A stretch of DNA of 12,181 bases from contig JBASWO010000001.1 in the NCBI GenBank assembly GCA_049276515.1, forward strand, positions 1 through 12,181, given 5' to 3'. The notes under the pieces are model-generated. The model had not been told where the DNA came from and made no database searches. It was given only the letters and a program-made list of their open reading frames with translations. The position numbers were made by a program, and so were the translations under genes. Positions 1-6,407 of this stretch are shown here, one piece after another. Each line of letters begins with the position of its first letter. Position 1 is the stretch's first letter. The stretch is from JAATFY01 sp049276515 (lineage in GTDB: Bacteria > Pseudomonadota > Alphaproteobacteria > UBA9219).

Positions 1-1
1 C

Positions 2-562
2 GCACTCCGTAAGCATGTTGAAGCCCAACTCAAAGACATCACTGGCAAATATTTTAGCGAGTCTTTAGACGCTCAGGTTACATTCTCCCGTGAAGCCCAT
101 TTGTTCCGTGCCGATATCACTGTGCATGCGGGACGCGGCATTGTTCTGCAATCCAATGCAAGTGCAAACGAGCCTTATCCTGCTTTTGACATGGCTGCTC
201 AGCGTATCGCCGGCCGTCTGCGTCGTTACAAAAACAAGATCAAACATCATCATCAAGAAACACCGCGCAAGGATGAAGCGCTGATCGCTAACGCTTTCGT
301 TTTGCATGGTGAAGAGCATGACCGCGAAGAAGAAGCTAATGATAATCCCGTTGTTGTCGCTGAAATGACGACACCTATTGAAAGTCTAACAGTTTCAGAA
401 GCCGTGATGCGCCTTGATCTTGGCGACTTACCAGCTTTGATGTTCCGCAATAGCGCTAATGGCGGTCTCAACATGATTTACCGCCGTACGGATGGTCATA
501 TCGGTTGGGTCGACCCAAACAATGAAGCGGCCGTTCAACCTAAAAAGCAAAACAAGGCCTGA
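2..562 (+). CDS. hpf: Ribosome hibernation promoting factor, long form (5' end missing)
   Basis: This protein binds the small ribosomal subunit in stationary phase and promotes inactive 100S dimers. The reading frame is open from base 2 to the TGA at 560-562, giving 186 visible residues; the start lies outside the window. The visible N-terminal part is the end of the S30AE domain: the beta segment with HLFRADITVHAG, then a helix with AFDMAAQRIAGRLRRYK. An acidic linker follows, then the C-terminal dimerisation domain at visible residues about 130-173, with EAVMRLDL, LMFRNS, IYRRTDGHIGWVDP. The presence of that domain marks the long form rather than short HPF or YfiA. ptsN follows 29 bases later on the same strand, the usual order downstream of rpoN in Alphaproteobacteria, so rpoN may lie just upstream (inference). 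Identification is firm; only the N-terminus is unseen. Confidence 0.93.
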   Translation, partial: ALRKHVEAQLKDITGKYFSESLDAQVTFSREAHLFRADITVHAGRGIVLQSNASANEPYPAFDMAAQRIAGRLRRYKNKIKHHHQETPRKDEALIANAFVLHGEEHDREEEANDNPVVVAEMTTPIESLTVSEAVMRLDLGDLPALMFRNSANGGLNMIYRRTDGHIGWVDPNNEAAVQPKKQNKA

Positions 563-580
563 GCTTAAAGCCAATGGCAC

Positions 581-584
581 GGAG
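581..584 (+). promoter_or_regulatory. Ribosome-binding site that selects the ptsN start
   Basis: GGAG lies 7 bases before the ATG at 592. This is near-ideal spacing and favours that start over the in-frame ATG at 574, which has no comparable motif. Confidence 0.7.
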
Positions 585-591
585 TATTACA

Positions 592-1050
592 ATGCGTGAA
601 CTTCTTTCTCCTAAAGCCGTTGTTGCCGATTTGGCTGCAGCTACCAAAAAAGACATTTTGATAGAAATCGCTCGCCACGCTTCTGTTTTGGCTGGCAAAG
701 ACGCTCATAACATCTTCAATGTTCTTTGGGAGCGCGAACGTCTTGGTACAACAGGCGTTGGCTATGGCATTGCCATTCCGCACGGACGCCTCGAAGGCCT
801 TTCCTCAGTGCAGGGCTTTTTTATTCGCTTAAGCCAACCGGTAGCGTTTGAATCGATCGATGACCGCCCTGTTGATCTGATTTTCCTTTTATTAGCTCCC
901 GCTGATGCTGGTGCTGATCACCTGCACGCACTTGCAACGGTATCACGTCTCTTACGTGATCAGAAGCTCTGCGAGCAAATTCGTCGCGCTAAAGATGAAG
1001 CGACGATCTATCGTCTCCTCACGGAAACGCCAACCGCACAAGCTGCCTAA
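592..1050 (+). CDS. ptsN: PTS IIA-like nitrogen-regulatory protein PtsN (EIIA-Ntr)
   Basis: Phosphoryl-accepting output protein of the nitrogen PTS (PtsP-NPr-PtsN). In proteobacteria it regulates potassium transport, stress responses and nitrogen metabolism through its phosphorylation state. It is a single EIIA fructose/mannitol-type domain of 152 residues, close to the family's usual length. The phosphorylated histidine is H64 in GYGIAIPHGRLEG. Other family features are RERLGTTGVG before it and the LIFLLLAPADAGADHLHAL strand-helix after it. I prefer the ATG at 592 because GGAG lies 7 bases upstream and the product then begins MRELLSPKAVV, as in homologues. An in-frame ATG at 574 would add six residues but has no good ribosome-binding site. 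It sits behind hpf in a likely operon and ends 3 bases before a convergent gene. Confidence 0.95.
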   Translation: MRELLSPKAVVADLAAATKKDILIEIARHASVLAGKDAHNIFNVLWERERLGTTGVGYGIAIPHGRLEGLSSVQGFFIRLSQPVAFESIDDRPVDLIFLLLAPADAGADHLHALATVSRLLRDQKLCEQIRRAKDEATIYRLLTETPTAQAA

Positions 1051-1053
1051 CGC

Positions 1054-1842
1054 TTATCTAAATCTATATTCTTTGATCCGACATCGTATGAAGCATGAAC
1101 GTGTTGGATCATCAAAAGATGAGGTGTGTTGGCACCCATCCAGAATGTCTCTACTCTCAGTAGGCTTATTACGCATGAGATAGGCACGACCTAATTGAGT
1201 AGGCTTTAGAACACGCTGATTTCTCAAAAAGGCTAAGGCTTCTCTTTGTTGATCAATAAGCTGGTGGCGTATTTGTGTATCTTTTACGGTATTTTGGAGA
1301 TCTCTGGGATTAAGTTGCGCCAAACGAATAGTCTCAGGATCAATTTCTGCCAGATCTTTTTGCAAGGCAACCCATGTAGGTAAGGCACCCACACGTGCCG
1401 CTATAATCCATGGCGAATGCACATTTGCATTATCTGTGGGCTGTCCATCAGCGTGTAGATAATCTGTGAGTGGCTCATAAAAATAGCCGGCCTTAATGGT
1501 AGTTTGTGCCACACACAATCTTGCAAAAAGAGCTTGAGCGGCCATTGAAAAATCTTCAGAGATCGTTTTGCAAAATGCCTCAAATTCTGTTTTACGCGGA
1601 CCATGATAAGGGAAAAAACCTCCGCTCTCGATCACATATTGTTGATTTTCGTTTGCGAAATCCATGATCCGTGCCTGGGTATCCGCTGTGAAATCAAAAA
1701 GTGGCACAGGATCTTTTGTTCCCGAAAGAATGGCTTCGATAGCTGTTACATCAAGCGGCAAGGTCGTTGCCGTTTGCAAAGTTAAATCAGTCCAAGCTTT
1801 TTGAATGTTTGGCAAGTCTGGATATAGAAATGGCGCGTTCAC
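1054..1842 (-). CDS. Unrecognised 262-residue soluble protein
   Basis: I do not recognise this family. The gene starts with GTG at 1842-1840, preceded at 6 bases by a strong GGGAG. No signal peptide or membrane segment is visible. Residues 1-60 are mixed. Residues 70-130 hold the most distinctive stretch, GGFFPYHGPRKTEFEAF followed by a helical region, then GYFYEPLTDYLHADGQPTDN and HSPWIIAARVGALPTWVAL. These many aromatics, G and P suggest a folded domain. Residues 160-225 look helical and charged. The last 35 or so residues are rich in Cys, Arg and Phe and unlike the rest; they are encoded across an imperfect inverted repeat. DUF1150 lies 115 bases upstream on the same strand and ptsN converges 3 bases from the stop. 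A conserved open frame with a good ribosome-binding site supports a real gene, but its role is unknown. Confidence 0.75.
   Translation of the reverse strand: MNAPFLYPDLPNIQKAWTDLTLQTATTLPLDVTAIEAILSGTKDPVPLFDFTADTQARIMDFANENQQYVIESGGFFPYHGPRKTEFEAFCKTISEDFSMAAQALFARLCVAQTTIKAGYFYEPLTDYLHADGQPTDNANVHSPWIIAARVGALPTWVALQKDLAEIDPETIRLAQLNPRDLQNTVKDTQIRHQLIDQQREALAFLRNQRVLKPTQLGRAYLMRNKPTESRDILDGCQHTSSFDDPTRSCFIRCRIKEYRFR
1075..1110. repeat. Imperfect inverted repeat (long hairpin) just after ptsN
   Basis: GATCCGACA at 1075-1083 pairs with TGTTGGATC at 1102-1110, including one G-U. After a one-base bulge, CGT at 1085-1087 pairs with ACG at 1099-1101. ATG at 1088-1090 then pairs with CAT at 1094-1096 around the loop AAG, leaving two bases bulged. 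That makes 15 pairs in 36 bases. It begins 25 bases after the ptsN stop and lies within the last codons of the opposing 262-residue gene. No T-run follows on either strand, so it is not a standard intrinsic terminator. It could be an mRNA 3'-end stabiliser. Confidence 0.5.
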
Positions 1843-1848
1843 AAATAT

Positions 1849-1853
1849 CTCCC
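1849..1853 (-). promoter_or_regulatory. Ribosome-binding site supporting a GTG start
   Basis: On the minus strand GGGAG ends 6 bases before the GTG at 1842. It is the main evidence that the unrecognised 262-residue gene begins at a GTG rather than further in. Confidence 0.65.
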
Positions 1854-1957
1854 TGCAATATTTATTTATTACATGGAAAAAGGAGATAGGAACAAGGCTG
1901 TATTACTTGCAGCCTCAAAGACCACAAATCATGGTTAATACGGTTGAGTAAAAGCTT

Positions 1958-2179
1958 TTAGTGGACGCTGGCTGGCGACATATCGTGCTGACGCACGGTC
2001 GCAAAAGCTAGATCACGTTCCGCCACAACAGTCAGTGGTGTGCCGTCAGCCGCATGGATCGCATGCAGTTTTTGACCATCAATGGTTACGGATTTGACGT
2101 AGGCGATGTCTTCAATACCGAAACTGCTGAGTTCGCCCGTCGAGAGGGTTTTTTTGAGCAATTCAACTTTGTTCAACAT
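1958..2179 (-). CDS. DUF1150 family small protein
   Basis: A 73-residue protein of the DUF1150 family, which is largely restricted to Alphaproteobacteria and has no established function. Family hallmarks seen here are FGIEDIAYVK at residues 20-29, the core AIHAADGTPLTVVA at 40-53, and the C-terminal RQHDMSPASVH at 63-73, which runs to the end as in homologues. The ATG at 2179 is preceded by a purine-rich GGGAGAGGG, a strong ribosome-binding site. In many relatives this gene follows an Hsp20-type small heat-shock gene; none is visible here, and the upstream neighbour is a divergent di-iron protein gene. The stop codon overlaps a 12-base palindrome, TAAAAGCTTTTA, at 1949-1960. It may be co-transcribed with the 262-residue gene 115 bases downstream, though that gap is long enough for a separate promoter. 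Confidence 0.85.
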   Translation of the reverse strand: MLNKVELLKKTLSTGELSSFGIEDIAYVKSVTIDGQKLHAIHAADGTPLTVVAERDLAFATVRQHDMSPASVH

Positions 2180-2355
2180 CGCCCTCTCCCTTTAAAAAAT
2201 GCTTTTTCAAATATCTGATTCCAACTCTAACCTTGAATTGGATAAGCAATTGTTAATATTGGAATATCTAAAATTTTCGACGATTTGACGGTGTTTTTCT
2301 TATGCCTTGACGCGAGGGCTTACCGCGTCGTTTTATAAGGAAACAAAGGATATTT
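2180..2355. promoter_or_regulatory. Divergent intergenic region with AT-rich core
   Basis: These 176 bases separate the minus-strand DUF1150 gene from the plus-strand di-iron protein gene, so promoters for both should lie here. The middle, roughly 2190-2280, is strongly AT-rich. It contains an inverted repeat ATATT-GG-AATAT at 2256-2267, a possible regulator site but short. TTGAAT at 2233-2238 and TAATAT at 2254-2259 resemble -35 and -10 boxes but are only 15 bases apart, so I do not assert a specific promoter. A GC-rich hairpin follows at 2309-2329. AAGGA at 2346-2350 is the ribosome-binding site for the ATG at 2356. Confidence 0.4.
2309..2334 (+). terminator. Terminator-like hairpin in the leader of the di-iron protein gene
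   Basis: GACGCG at 2309-2314 pairs perfectly with CGCGTC at 2324-2329 around a 9-base loop. TTTT at 2331-2334 follows one base after the stem. The structure reads on the plus strand and ends about 22 bases before the ATG. It is shaped like a weak intrinsic terminator but sits upstream of a gene in the same direction. It could therefore be an attenuator, a leader hairpin, or part of a promoter, since TTGACG at 2307-2312 overlaps it. Confidence 0.35.
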
Positions 2356-3240
2356 ATGACCAATCTCGCTGTCGCATTCAAAGACGAAACTACACCTCCC
2401 GCTGCGTTGCAACCCGAGCCTTTTTCTATTGGCAGTGAAGCTCATAAGCGCGCTTTCTGTGGCGTGTTACTTGATATTTTCAATCCCTATAAGCCATCGA
2501 TTCTCGCCTGGCCTCGTCTGTCACCTGATGCTGAAAAGCGTCTTACGGGATTACCTTTTTGGGATGTTGCGGTTGAGACTGAAGGGTATGCCTCATCACG
2601 CATGCAGGCAATGGCAGATACTGTAACAGATCCTCTCATCAAAGAAGCCATCGCTCTCAATGCTTTTGAAGAAGGGCGTCACAAACTTGTCATTCGCAAC
2701 ATGCTGCGGTTTTATGGCATTCCTCTCAAGGCTGAGCGTCCTTATAGCGCCCCTCAAGATGCGGAATGGAAATTTATCTGCACAGGCTACGGCGAATGCT
2801 TTGATAGTTTCTTCGCTTTTGGTCTTTTTAAGATGGCTAAAGACTCTGGTTATTTTCCACCTGAGTTGGTTGATGTGTTTGAGCCTGTTGTTCAAGAAGA
2901 AGCACGTCACATTATGTTCTTTGTAAACTGGGTTGCATACACTGCAGCCAATCAATCTCTTCTGGGCCGCATCTGGTTCCGCACCCGTTGTTTAGCAGCT
3001 CTTATCACAGCAGCCTTGGGCCGTGTTTCACTTGCTGGTGTCGCCAATGACGGGGCTGCGAGCGATAATTTTGTTGTAACCGGTGGTGAGACTTTAACAA
3101 AAGGCCTTACGCCACGCAGCTTGGTTGAAGTGGCTCTAGCAGAAGATAGCCGGCGTATGTCGAGCTTTAATCCCTATCTCTTGCGTCCACGTATTATGCC
3201 ATTCTTAGCTCGTATGGCGCTGAAAGTTCTGCCCGCCTAA
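2356..3240 (+). CDS. Ferritin-like carboxylate-bridged di-iron protein
   Basis: A 294-residue soluble protein with the residue pattern of a four-helix-bundle di-iron site. Candidate ligands are E76 in ETEGYASSRM, E105/E106 and H109 in NAFEEGRHK, E147 in GYGECFDSF, and E181/E182 with H185 in VQEEARHIMF. The two E-E-x-R-H motifs about 76 residues apart, each preceded by a helix carrying a lone Glu, match the E...ExxH...E...ExxH scheme of ferritin-like oxidases and oxygenases. The long spacing and large helices argue for an oxygenase or oxidase type rather than iron-storage ferritin or bacterioferritin. The first 25 residues look disordered. A mildly hydrophobic stretch at 212-230 is too weak to call a membrane helix. 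ATG at 2356 follows AAGGA at 5 bases. ald starts 17 bases after the stop, so the two are probably co-transcribed. The substrate is unknown. Confidence 0.8.
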   Translation: MTNLAVAFKDETTPPAALQPEPFSIGSEAHKRAFCGVLLDIFNPYKPSILAWPRLSPDAEKRLTGLPFWDVAVETEGYASSRMQAMADTVTDPLIKEAIALNAFEEGRHKLVIRNMLRFYGIPLKAERPYSAPQDAEWKFICTGYGECFDSFFAFGLFKMAKDSGYFPPELVDVFEPVVQEEARHIMFFVNWVAYTAANQSLLGRIWFRTRCLAALITAALGRVSLAGVANDGAASDNFVVTGGETLTKGLTPRSLVEVALAEDSRRMSSFNPYLLRPRIMPFLARMALKVLPA

Positions 3241-3246
3241 TTTTTT

Positions 3247-3252
3247 AAGGAG
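3247..3252 (+). promoter_or_regulatory. Ribosome-binding site that selects the ald start
   Basis: AAGGAG sits 5 bases before the ATG at 3258. An in-frame GTG at 3252 overlaps the motif itself and would add only two residues, so it is not the start. Confidence 0.8.
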
Positions 3253-3257
3253 TGACT

Positions 3258-4379
3258 ATGCGCGTTGGTGTACCCAAAGAAATTAAGGTTCACGAATATC
3301 GCGTTGGCCTCACTTCAGCCTCTGTACGGGAACTCATCCATAATGGTCATCATGTCGTGGTGCAAAAAGGCGCTGGCGAGGGTGCGGGTATATCTGATGA
3401 AGAATATATTATGGCCGGCGCTGAGATATCCCCTGATGCCGCAAGCATTTTTTCTCAAGCGGATATGATAGTAAAAGTCAAAGAGCCGCAGCCAAACGAA
3501 TGTCAGATGCTGCGTCCTGGGCAAATTCTTTTCACTTATCTTCATCTTGCACCAGATCCTTTACAGACAGATGCTCTGATCAAATCAGGCTGCGTTGCTA
3601 TTGCTTATGAGACTGTCACAGATATCCATGGTCGCCTCCCGCTTTTAACGCCCATGTCTGAAGTTGCTGGCCGCATGTCAGTCCATGCGGGTGCTCATTA
3701 TCTTGAGAAGATCCATGGTGGGCGCGGTGTGCTTTTAAGCGGCGTTCCAGGCGTAGCTCCTGGCAAGGTTGTTATTCTGGGTGGCGGCGTTGTTGGATCA
3801 AACGCGGCGATTGTAGCTGTCGGCATGGGGGCTGATGTCGCCATTTTAGATAAATCCCTTACGCGCCTCACCGAACTTGATCAGCAGTTTCAATGGCGTG
3901 CGCGCATGATTTACTCAACACGTGAAGCCATTGAGAATTATGTCCTCAATGCCGATCTTGTCATTGGTGGCGTTCTTGTACCCGGAGCATCGGCTCCTAA
4001 ACTCGTCACACGCGATATGGTAAGTCGCATGAAAAAAGGCTCAGTGATTGTTGATGTTGCGATTGATCAAGGTGGCTGTGTTGAAACAGCAAAGCCTACG
4101 ACGCATACCGATCCCGTTTATCTCGTGGATGGCGTAGTACATTATTGTGTAGCTAATATGCCTGGTGCTGTTGCGCGTACATCAACCTTTGCGCTCAACA
4201 ACGCAACATTGCCTTATGTACTCGCGCTTGCCAATAAAGGTTGGAAGAAAGCTTTGTTAGATGATGTGTATTTCCGCAATGGCCTCAATGTTGCCAATGG
4301 CAAATTGACGCATAGATCTGTCGCTGAATCTTTAAAACGACCCTTTAAGGCAGCTGAGGATGTGTTGGATGCAGCTTAA
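3258..4379 (+). CDS. ald: Alanine dehydrogenase
   Basis: NAD-dependent oxidative deamination of L-alanine to pyruvate and ammonium, usually for growth on alanine; it can run in reverse as reductive amination. It acts in the cytoplasm, commonly as a hexamer. The 373 residues match the family length. The N-terminus MRVGVPKEIKVHEYRVGLT is characteristic. Substrate and catalytic residues known from characterised Ald proteins are present: R15, K75 in VKVKEPQ and H96 in FTYLHLAP. The Rossmann loop is GGGVVGSNAA, and VDVAIDQGGC carries the conserved aspartate. Later family segments include YCVANMPGAVARTSTFALNNATLPY. The start at 3258 has a perfect AAGGAG. It lies 17 bases behind the di-iron protein gene in a likely operon. 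Its stop overlaps that of the convergent 156-residue gene by four bases (TTAA). No Lrp-type regulator gene is adjacent. Confidence 0.97.
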   Translation: MRVGVPKEIKVHEYRVGLTSASVRELIHNGHHVVVQKGAGEGAGISDEEYIMAGAEISPDAASIFSQADMIVKVKEPQPNECQMLRPGQILFTYLHLAPDPLQTDALIKSGCVAIAYETVTDIHGRLPLLTPMSEVAGRMSVHAGAHYLEKIHGGRGVLLSGVPGVAPGKVVILGGGVVGSNAAIVAVGMGADVAILDKSLTRLTELDQQFQWRARMIYSTREAIENYVLNADLVIGGVLVPGASAPKLVTRDMVSRMKKGSVIVDVAIDQGGCVETAKPTTHTDPVYLVDGVVHYCVANMPGAVARTSTFALNNATLPYVLALANKGWKKALLDDVYFRNGLNVANGKLTHRSVAESLKRPFKAAEDVLDAA

Positions 4380-4846
4380 TTGGCTGTGGCAGCTACAGCA
4401 TTGCTGCGCTTAACGCGCGCCTTAGGCGCACTGGGCTCTAACGAGAAACGTGTTCTTGCCGCTGCTTTTCCATCCATGTTCAACACATTGCCACCCGCTA
4501 AATGAAAGCAATGCACTTTATCGATCATGACAGATGATCCATCTTTGATGCCAGGCACATTATATACTTCGCCAGTGACAAGTAAGTTTTGACCATCACG
4601 ATCATTACCGGTGGATAAAAGCGCGGGATTATGGAGAGAATAGGCAGGAGCTTTTGCTGGTCCTAAAGCCACGCTAAAAGTACAAGGTGCGATTATTTTT
4701 GTGCTCGCTACGTCTTCGCTGCCTGAACGCACAGCAATACCAGCACCTTCTTTAAACTCAATGAGAATGGTCTGACCGGCACTAAAACTTACATCATCAA
4801 TTTTATGAACCAGGTTCCACTGAACTGCCTGAGTAGCTTGCGGCAT
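4376..4846 (-). CDS. Unrecognised 156-residue protein, probably beta-rich
   Basis: I do not recognise this family. The ATG at 4846 is preceded at 8 bases by AAGGA on the minus strand. No signal peptide or transmembrane helix is visible. The body, residues about 8-137, alternates short hydrophobic strands with turns rich in Gly, Asp and Asn. Examples are GQTILIEFKEGAGIAVRSG, CTFSVALGP, GQNLLVTGEVYNVPG and SSVMIDKVHCFHLAGGN. This suggests a compact beta fold such as a barrel or sandwich. The last 20 or so residues are basic, Ala-rich and probably disordered (KARVKRSNAVAATAN). It lies 102 AT-rich bases downstream of the rRNA methyltransferase on the same strand, and its stop codon overlaps that of ald. 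A basic tail could mean nucleic-acid or ribosome contact, but that is only a guess. Confidence 0.7.
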   Translation of the reverse strand: MPQATQAVQWNLVHKIDDVSFSAGQTILIEFKEGAGIAVRSGSEDVASTKIIAPCTFSVALGPAKAPAYSLHNPALLSTGNDRDGQNLLVTGEVYNVPGIKDGSSVMIDKVHCFHLAGGNVLNMDGKAAARTRFSLEPSAPKARVKRSNAVAATAN

Positions 4847-4948
4847 TTTTTATGTCCTTAGAAAATTATTTAATATAAGAAACAACAAAGCATCTTCTTG
4901 GCACAACTAAAAGAAAAATTAGTAACAAGAAATCAAACCCTAATATAG

Positions 4949-6286
4949 TTAATCTGGTTTTTTCTCTTTTGATTTTGGCTCTTTAGGTTCAGCCGTATTT
5001 TCCATCACAGCAGCAAAGAAGCCATCTGTATTGTGCTGAGCAGGCGTCAAAGAGAGATAATCCTTGTGTGTTGAGGTCGGATTTTCAGTCCAAACCTTAT
5101 CATAGGGTACAAGTTTAAATTCTGGATGCGCTGCTAAAAACTTCTCAACCTGCTCTTCGTTTTCTTCCGGCAACATGGAGCATGTCGCATATATCAAACG
5201 CCCACCTTTAGCTTTAACTAAGCGTGATGCGCTTTCTAGGATACTGGCCTGCAAAGGCAGTAGATTTTCGAGACCTGGACCTAAGGAGCGCCAACGCGCA
5301 TCCGGATTACGCCGCCAAGTGCCAACGCCACTGCACGGCGCATCAACCAAAACACGATCAAAATCACCTTTATGCTTTTTGACCCAAGGATCACGTTCAT
5401 CCTTTAAAGGCTTCACTTCAATATTATGAAGGCCAGCTCTACGAAAACGTTCGGTGCTACGTTTCAGGCGCTTTTCTAAAACATCGCACGCGATGATCTT
5501 ACCTTTATTTTTCATCTGTGCGGCGATAGCTAATGTTTTTCCCCCAGCACCTGCACAAAAATCAACAACGCGGTGTCCTGGTTTTGCATCAACCAAAAGT
5601 GCCACTAGTTGTGATCCTTCATCTTGAATTTCGACAAATCCATTTTTGAGCATCGGCAGAGCATTCAGAGATGGTCTCTCATGCACACGAATACCAAAAG
5701 GTGAAAGAACACAAGCCTTGGCTTTGATGGCTAAGGATTTAAGTTCTTCCAAAATCTTTTCACGTTCTGCCTTCAAAGAGTTGACGCGAAGATCGAGAGG
5801 GGCTTGCTTTAAGGTGACAAGCATTTCAGTCATAAACTTTTGACCAAAGCGTTTTTTGAGACTTTCCGCAGCCCAAGGCGGACACTCAACTTTAACTTCA
5901 TCCGGCATGGAGGGGTGTTCGGTTGTATGTCCTTTTAATTTGCGGAGAAGAATACGCTCTTCTTCTTCCAAAGGTTCGGGCGCAAATTTTGCACCATCAA
6001 ATAATTCACCGATATGCTTGAGCTCTTTTTCTTCGACCAAAGTCAGGTATGTGAGGAGGCGCGCACGAGGTAAATTTTTGGTTTCATTTTTTTCTAGCCA
6101 CCAGCTCAACCGGCCGTGATGACGTAAAACATCGTAAACCATGTTAGCAATTGCAGCCCGATCTTTACTGCCAATATAGCGTCGCGCACGGAAGTAACTA
6201 CTCACCAAAGCATCAGCAGGACGCGGTGTTTCATCAATCTCGATCAATAGATCAAGTGCAGCCTGAATGCGGGCGGAGGGATTCAT
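4949..6286 (-). CDS. rsmB: RsmB/NOP-family RNA (cytosine-5) methyltransferase
   Basis: SAM-dependent methyltransferase of the RsmB/Sun/NOP2 family, which makes m5C in rRNA; E. coli RsmB modifies C967 of 16S rRNA. The 445 residues fall into two parts. The N-terminal NusB-like helical region (about 1-130) has ARRYIGSKDRAAIANMVYDVLR. The catalytic domain has the SAM motif DFCAGAGGKT at 242-251 and the acidic ribose-binding D268 in ACDV. Both catalytic cysteines are present: C318 in DAPCSGVGTWRRNP and C369 in YATCSMLPEENEEQV. The C-terminus ends in a Lys/Glu/Pro-rich tail from residue 432. I place the start at the ATG at 6286 because the product begins MNPSARIQAALDLL, like homologues. A TTG at 6298 would add only four residues. 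The ribosome-binding site is weak (AAGAGAG abutting the ATG). The exact rRNA position cannot be fixed from sequence alone; other members of this family remain possible. Confidence 0.93.
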   Translation of the reverse strand: MNPSARIQAALDLLIEIDETPRPADALVSSYFRARRYIGSKDRAAIANMVYDVLRHHGRLSWWLEKNETKNLPRARLLTYLTLVEEKELKHIGELFDGAKFAPEPLEEEERILLRKLKGHTTEHPSMPDEVKVECPPWAAESLKKRFGQKFMTEMLVTLKQAPLDLRVNSLKAEREKILEELKSLAIKAKACVLSPFGIRVHERPSLNALPMLKNGFVEIQDEGSQLVALLVDAKPGHRVVDFCAGAGGKTLAIAAQMKNKGKIIACDVLEKRLKRSTERFRRAGLHNIEVKPLKDERDPWVKKHKGDFDRVLVDAPCSGVGTWRRNPDARWRSLGPGLENLLPLQASILESASRLVKAKGGRLIYATCSMLPEENEEQVEKFLAAHPEFKLVPYDKVWTENPTSTHKDYLSLTPAQHNTDGFFAAVMENTAEPKEPKSKEKKPD

Positions 6287-6407
6287 CTCTCTTAACAATT
6301 TCCTAAAGTGGCGGTTGCATTAAGTAGTGTAGCCTGCGAATATACGCAAATATTTATTAATACCTGGACTATTATAGTTATTGCCCCTCAACGAGTATAA
6401 AAGACCA
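6287..6407. promoter_or_regulatory. Divergent gap between rsmB and the Hsp70-family gene
   Basis: These 121 bases should contain promoters for both divergent genes. TATTAT at 6370-6375 resembles a -10 box for the plus-strand Hsp70-family gene, but no good -35 stands upstream. I see no heat-shock (sigma-32-like) CTTGAA/CCCCAT pair and no CIRCE-type inverted repeat, so nothing here shows heat-shock control. Confidence 0.3.

Noticed and set aside
574..591. In-frame ATG upstream that would lengthen PtsN by six residues
   Set aside because: It has no good ribosome-binding site, while GGAG at 581-584 is correctly spaced for the ATG at 592 and gives the usual N-terminus.
1949..1960. Perfect palindrome TAAAAGCTTTTA at the DUF1150 stop codon
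   Set aside because: The stem is AT-rich with no loop and cannot form a stable hairpin. It probably arises by chance in an AT-rich end.
1842..2216. Nine-base repeat CAAATATCT at 1842-1850 and 2208-2216
   Set aside because: Too short in AT-rich intergenic DNA, with different positions relative to the starts; likely coincidence.
2596..2955. Minus-strand open frame of about 119 codons inside the di-iron protein gene
   Set aside because: It lies entirely antisense to a gene with clear metal-binding motifs, and its product looks like a random translation. It is a shadow frame.
6287..6298. TTG start adding four residues to the methyltransferase
   Set aside because: AGGA is only 2 bases from this TTG, too close, and homologues start at the MNPSAR-like position.
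6381..6407. TTG start that would add nine residues to the Hsp70-family protein
   Set aside because: Hsp70 proteins of this type begin MYLGIDLGT; the extra residues match nothing and TTG lacks a ribosome-binding site.
6287..6407. Possible heat-shock promoter for the Hsp70-family gene
   Set aside because: I looked for sigma-32-like boxes and a CIRCE repeat and found neither.
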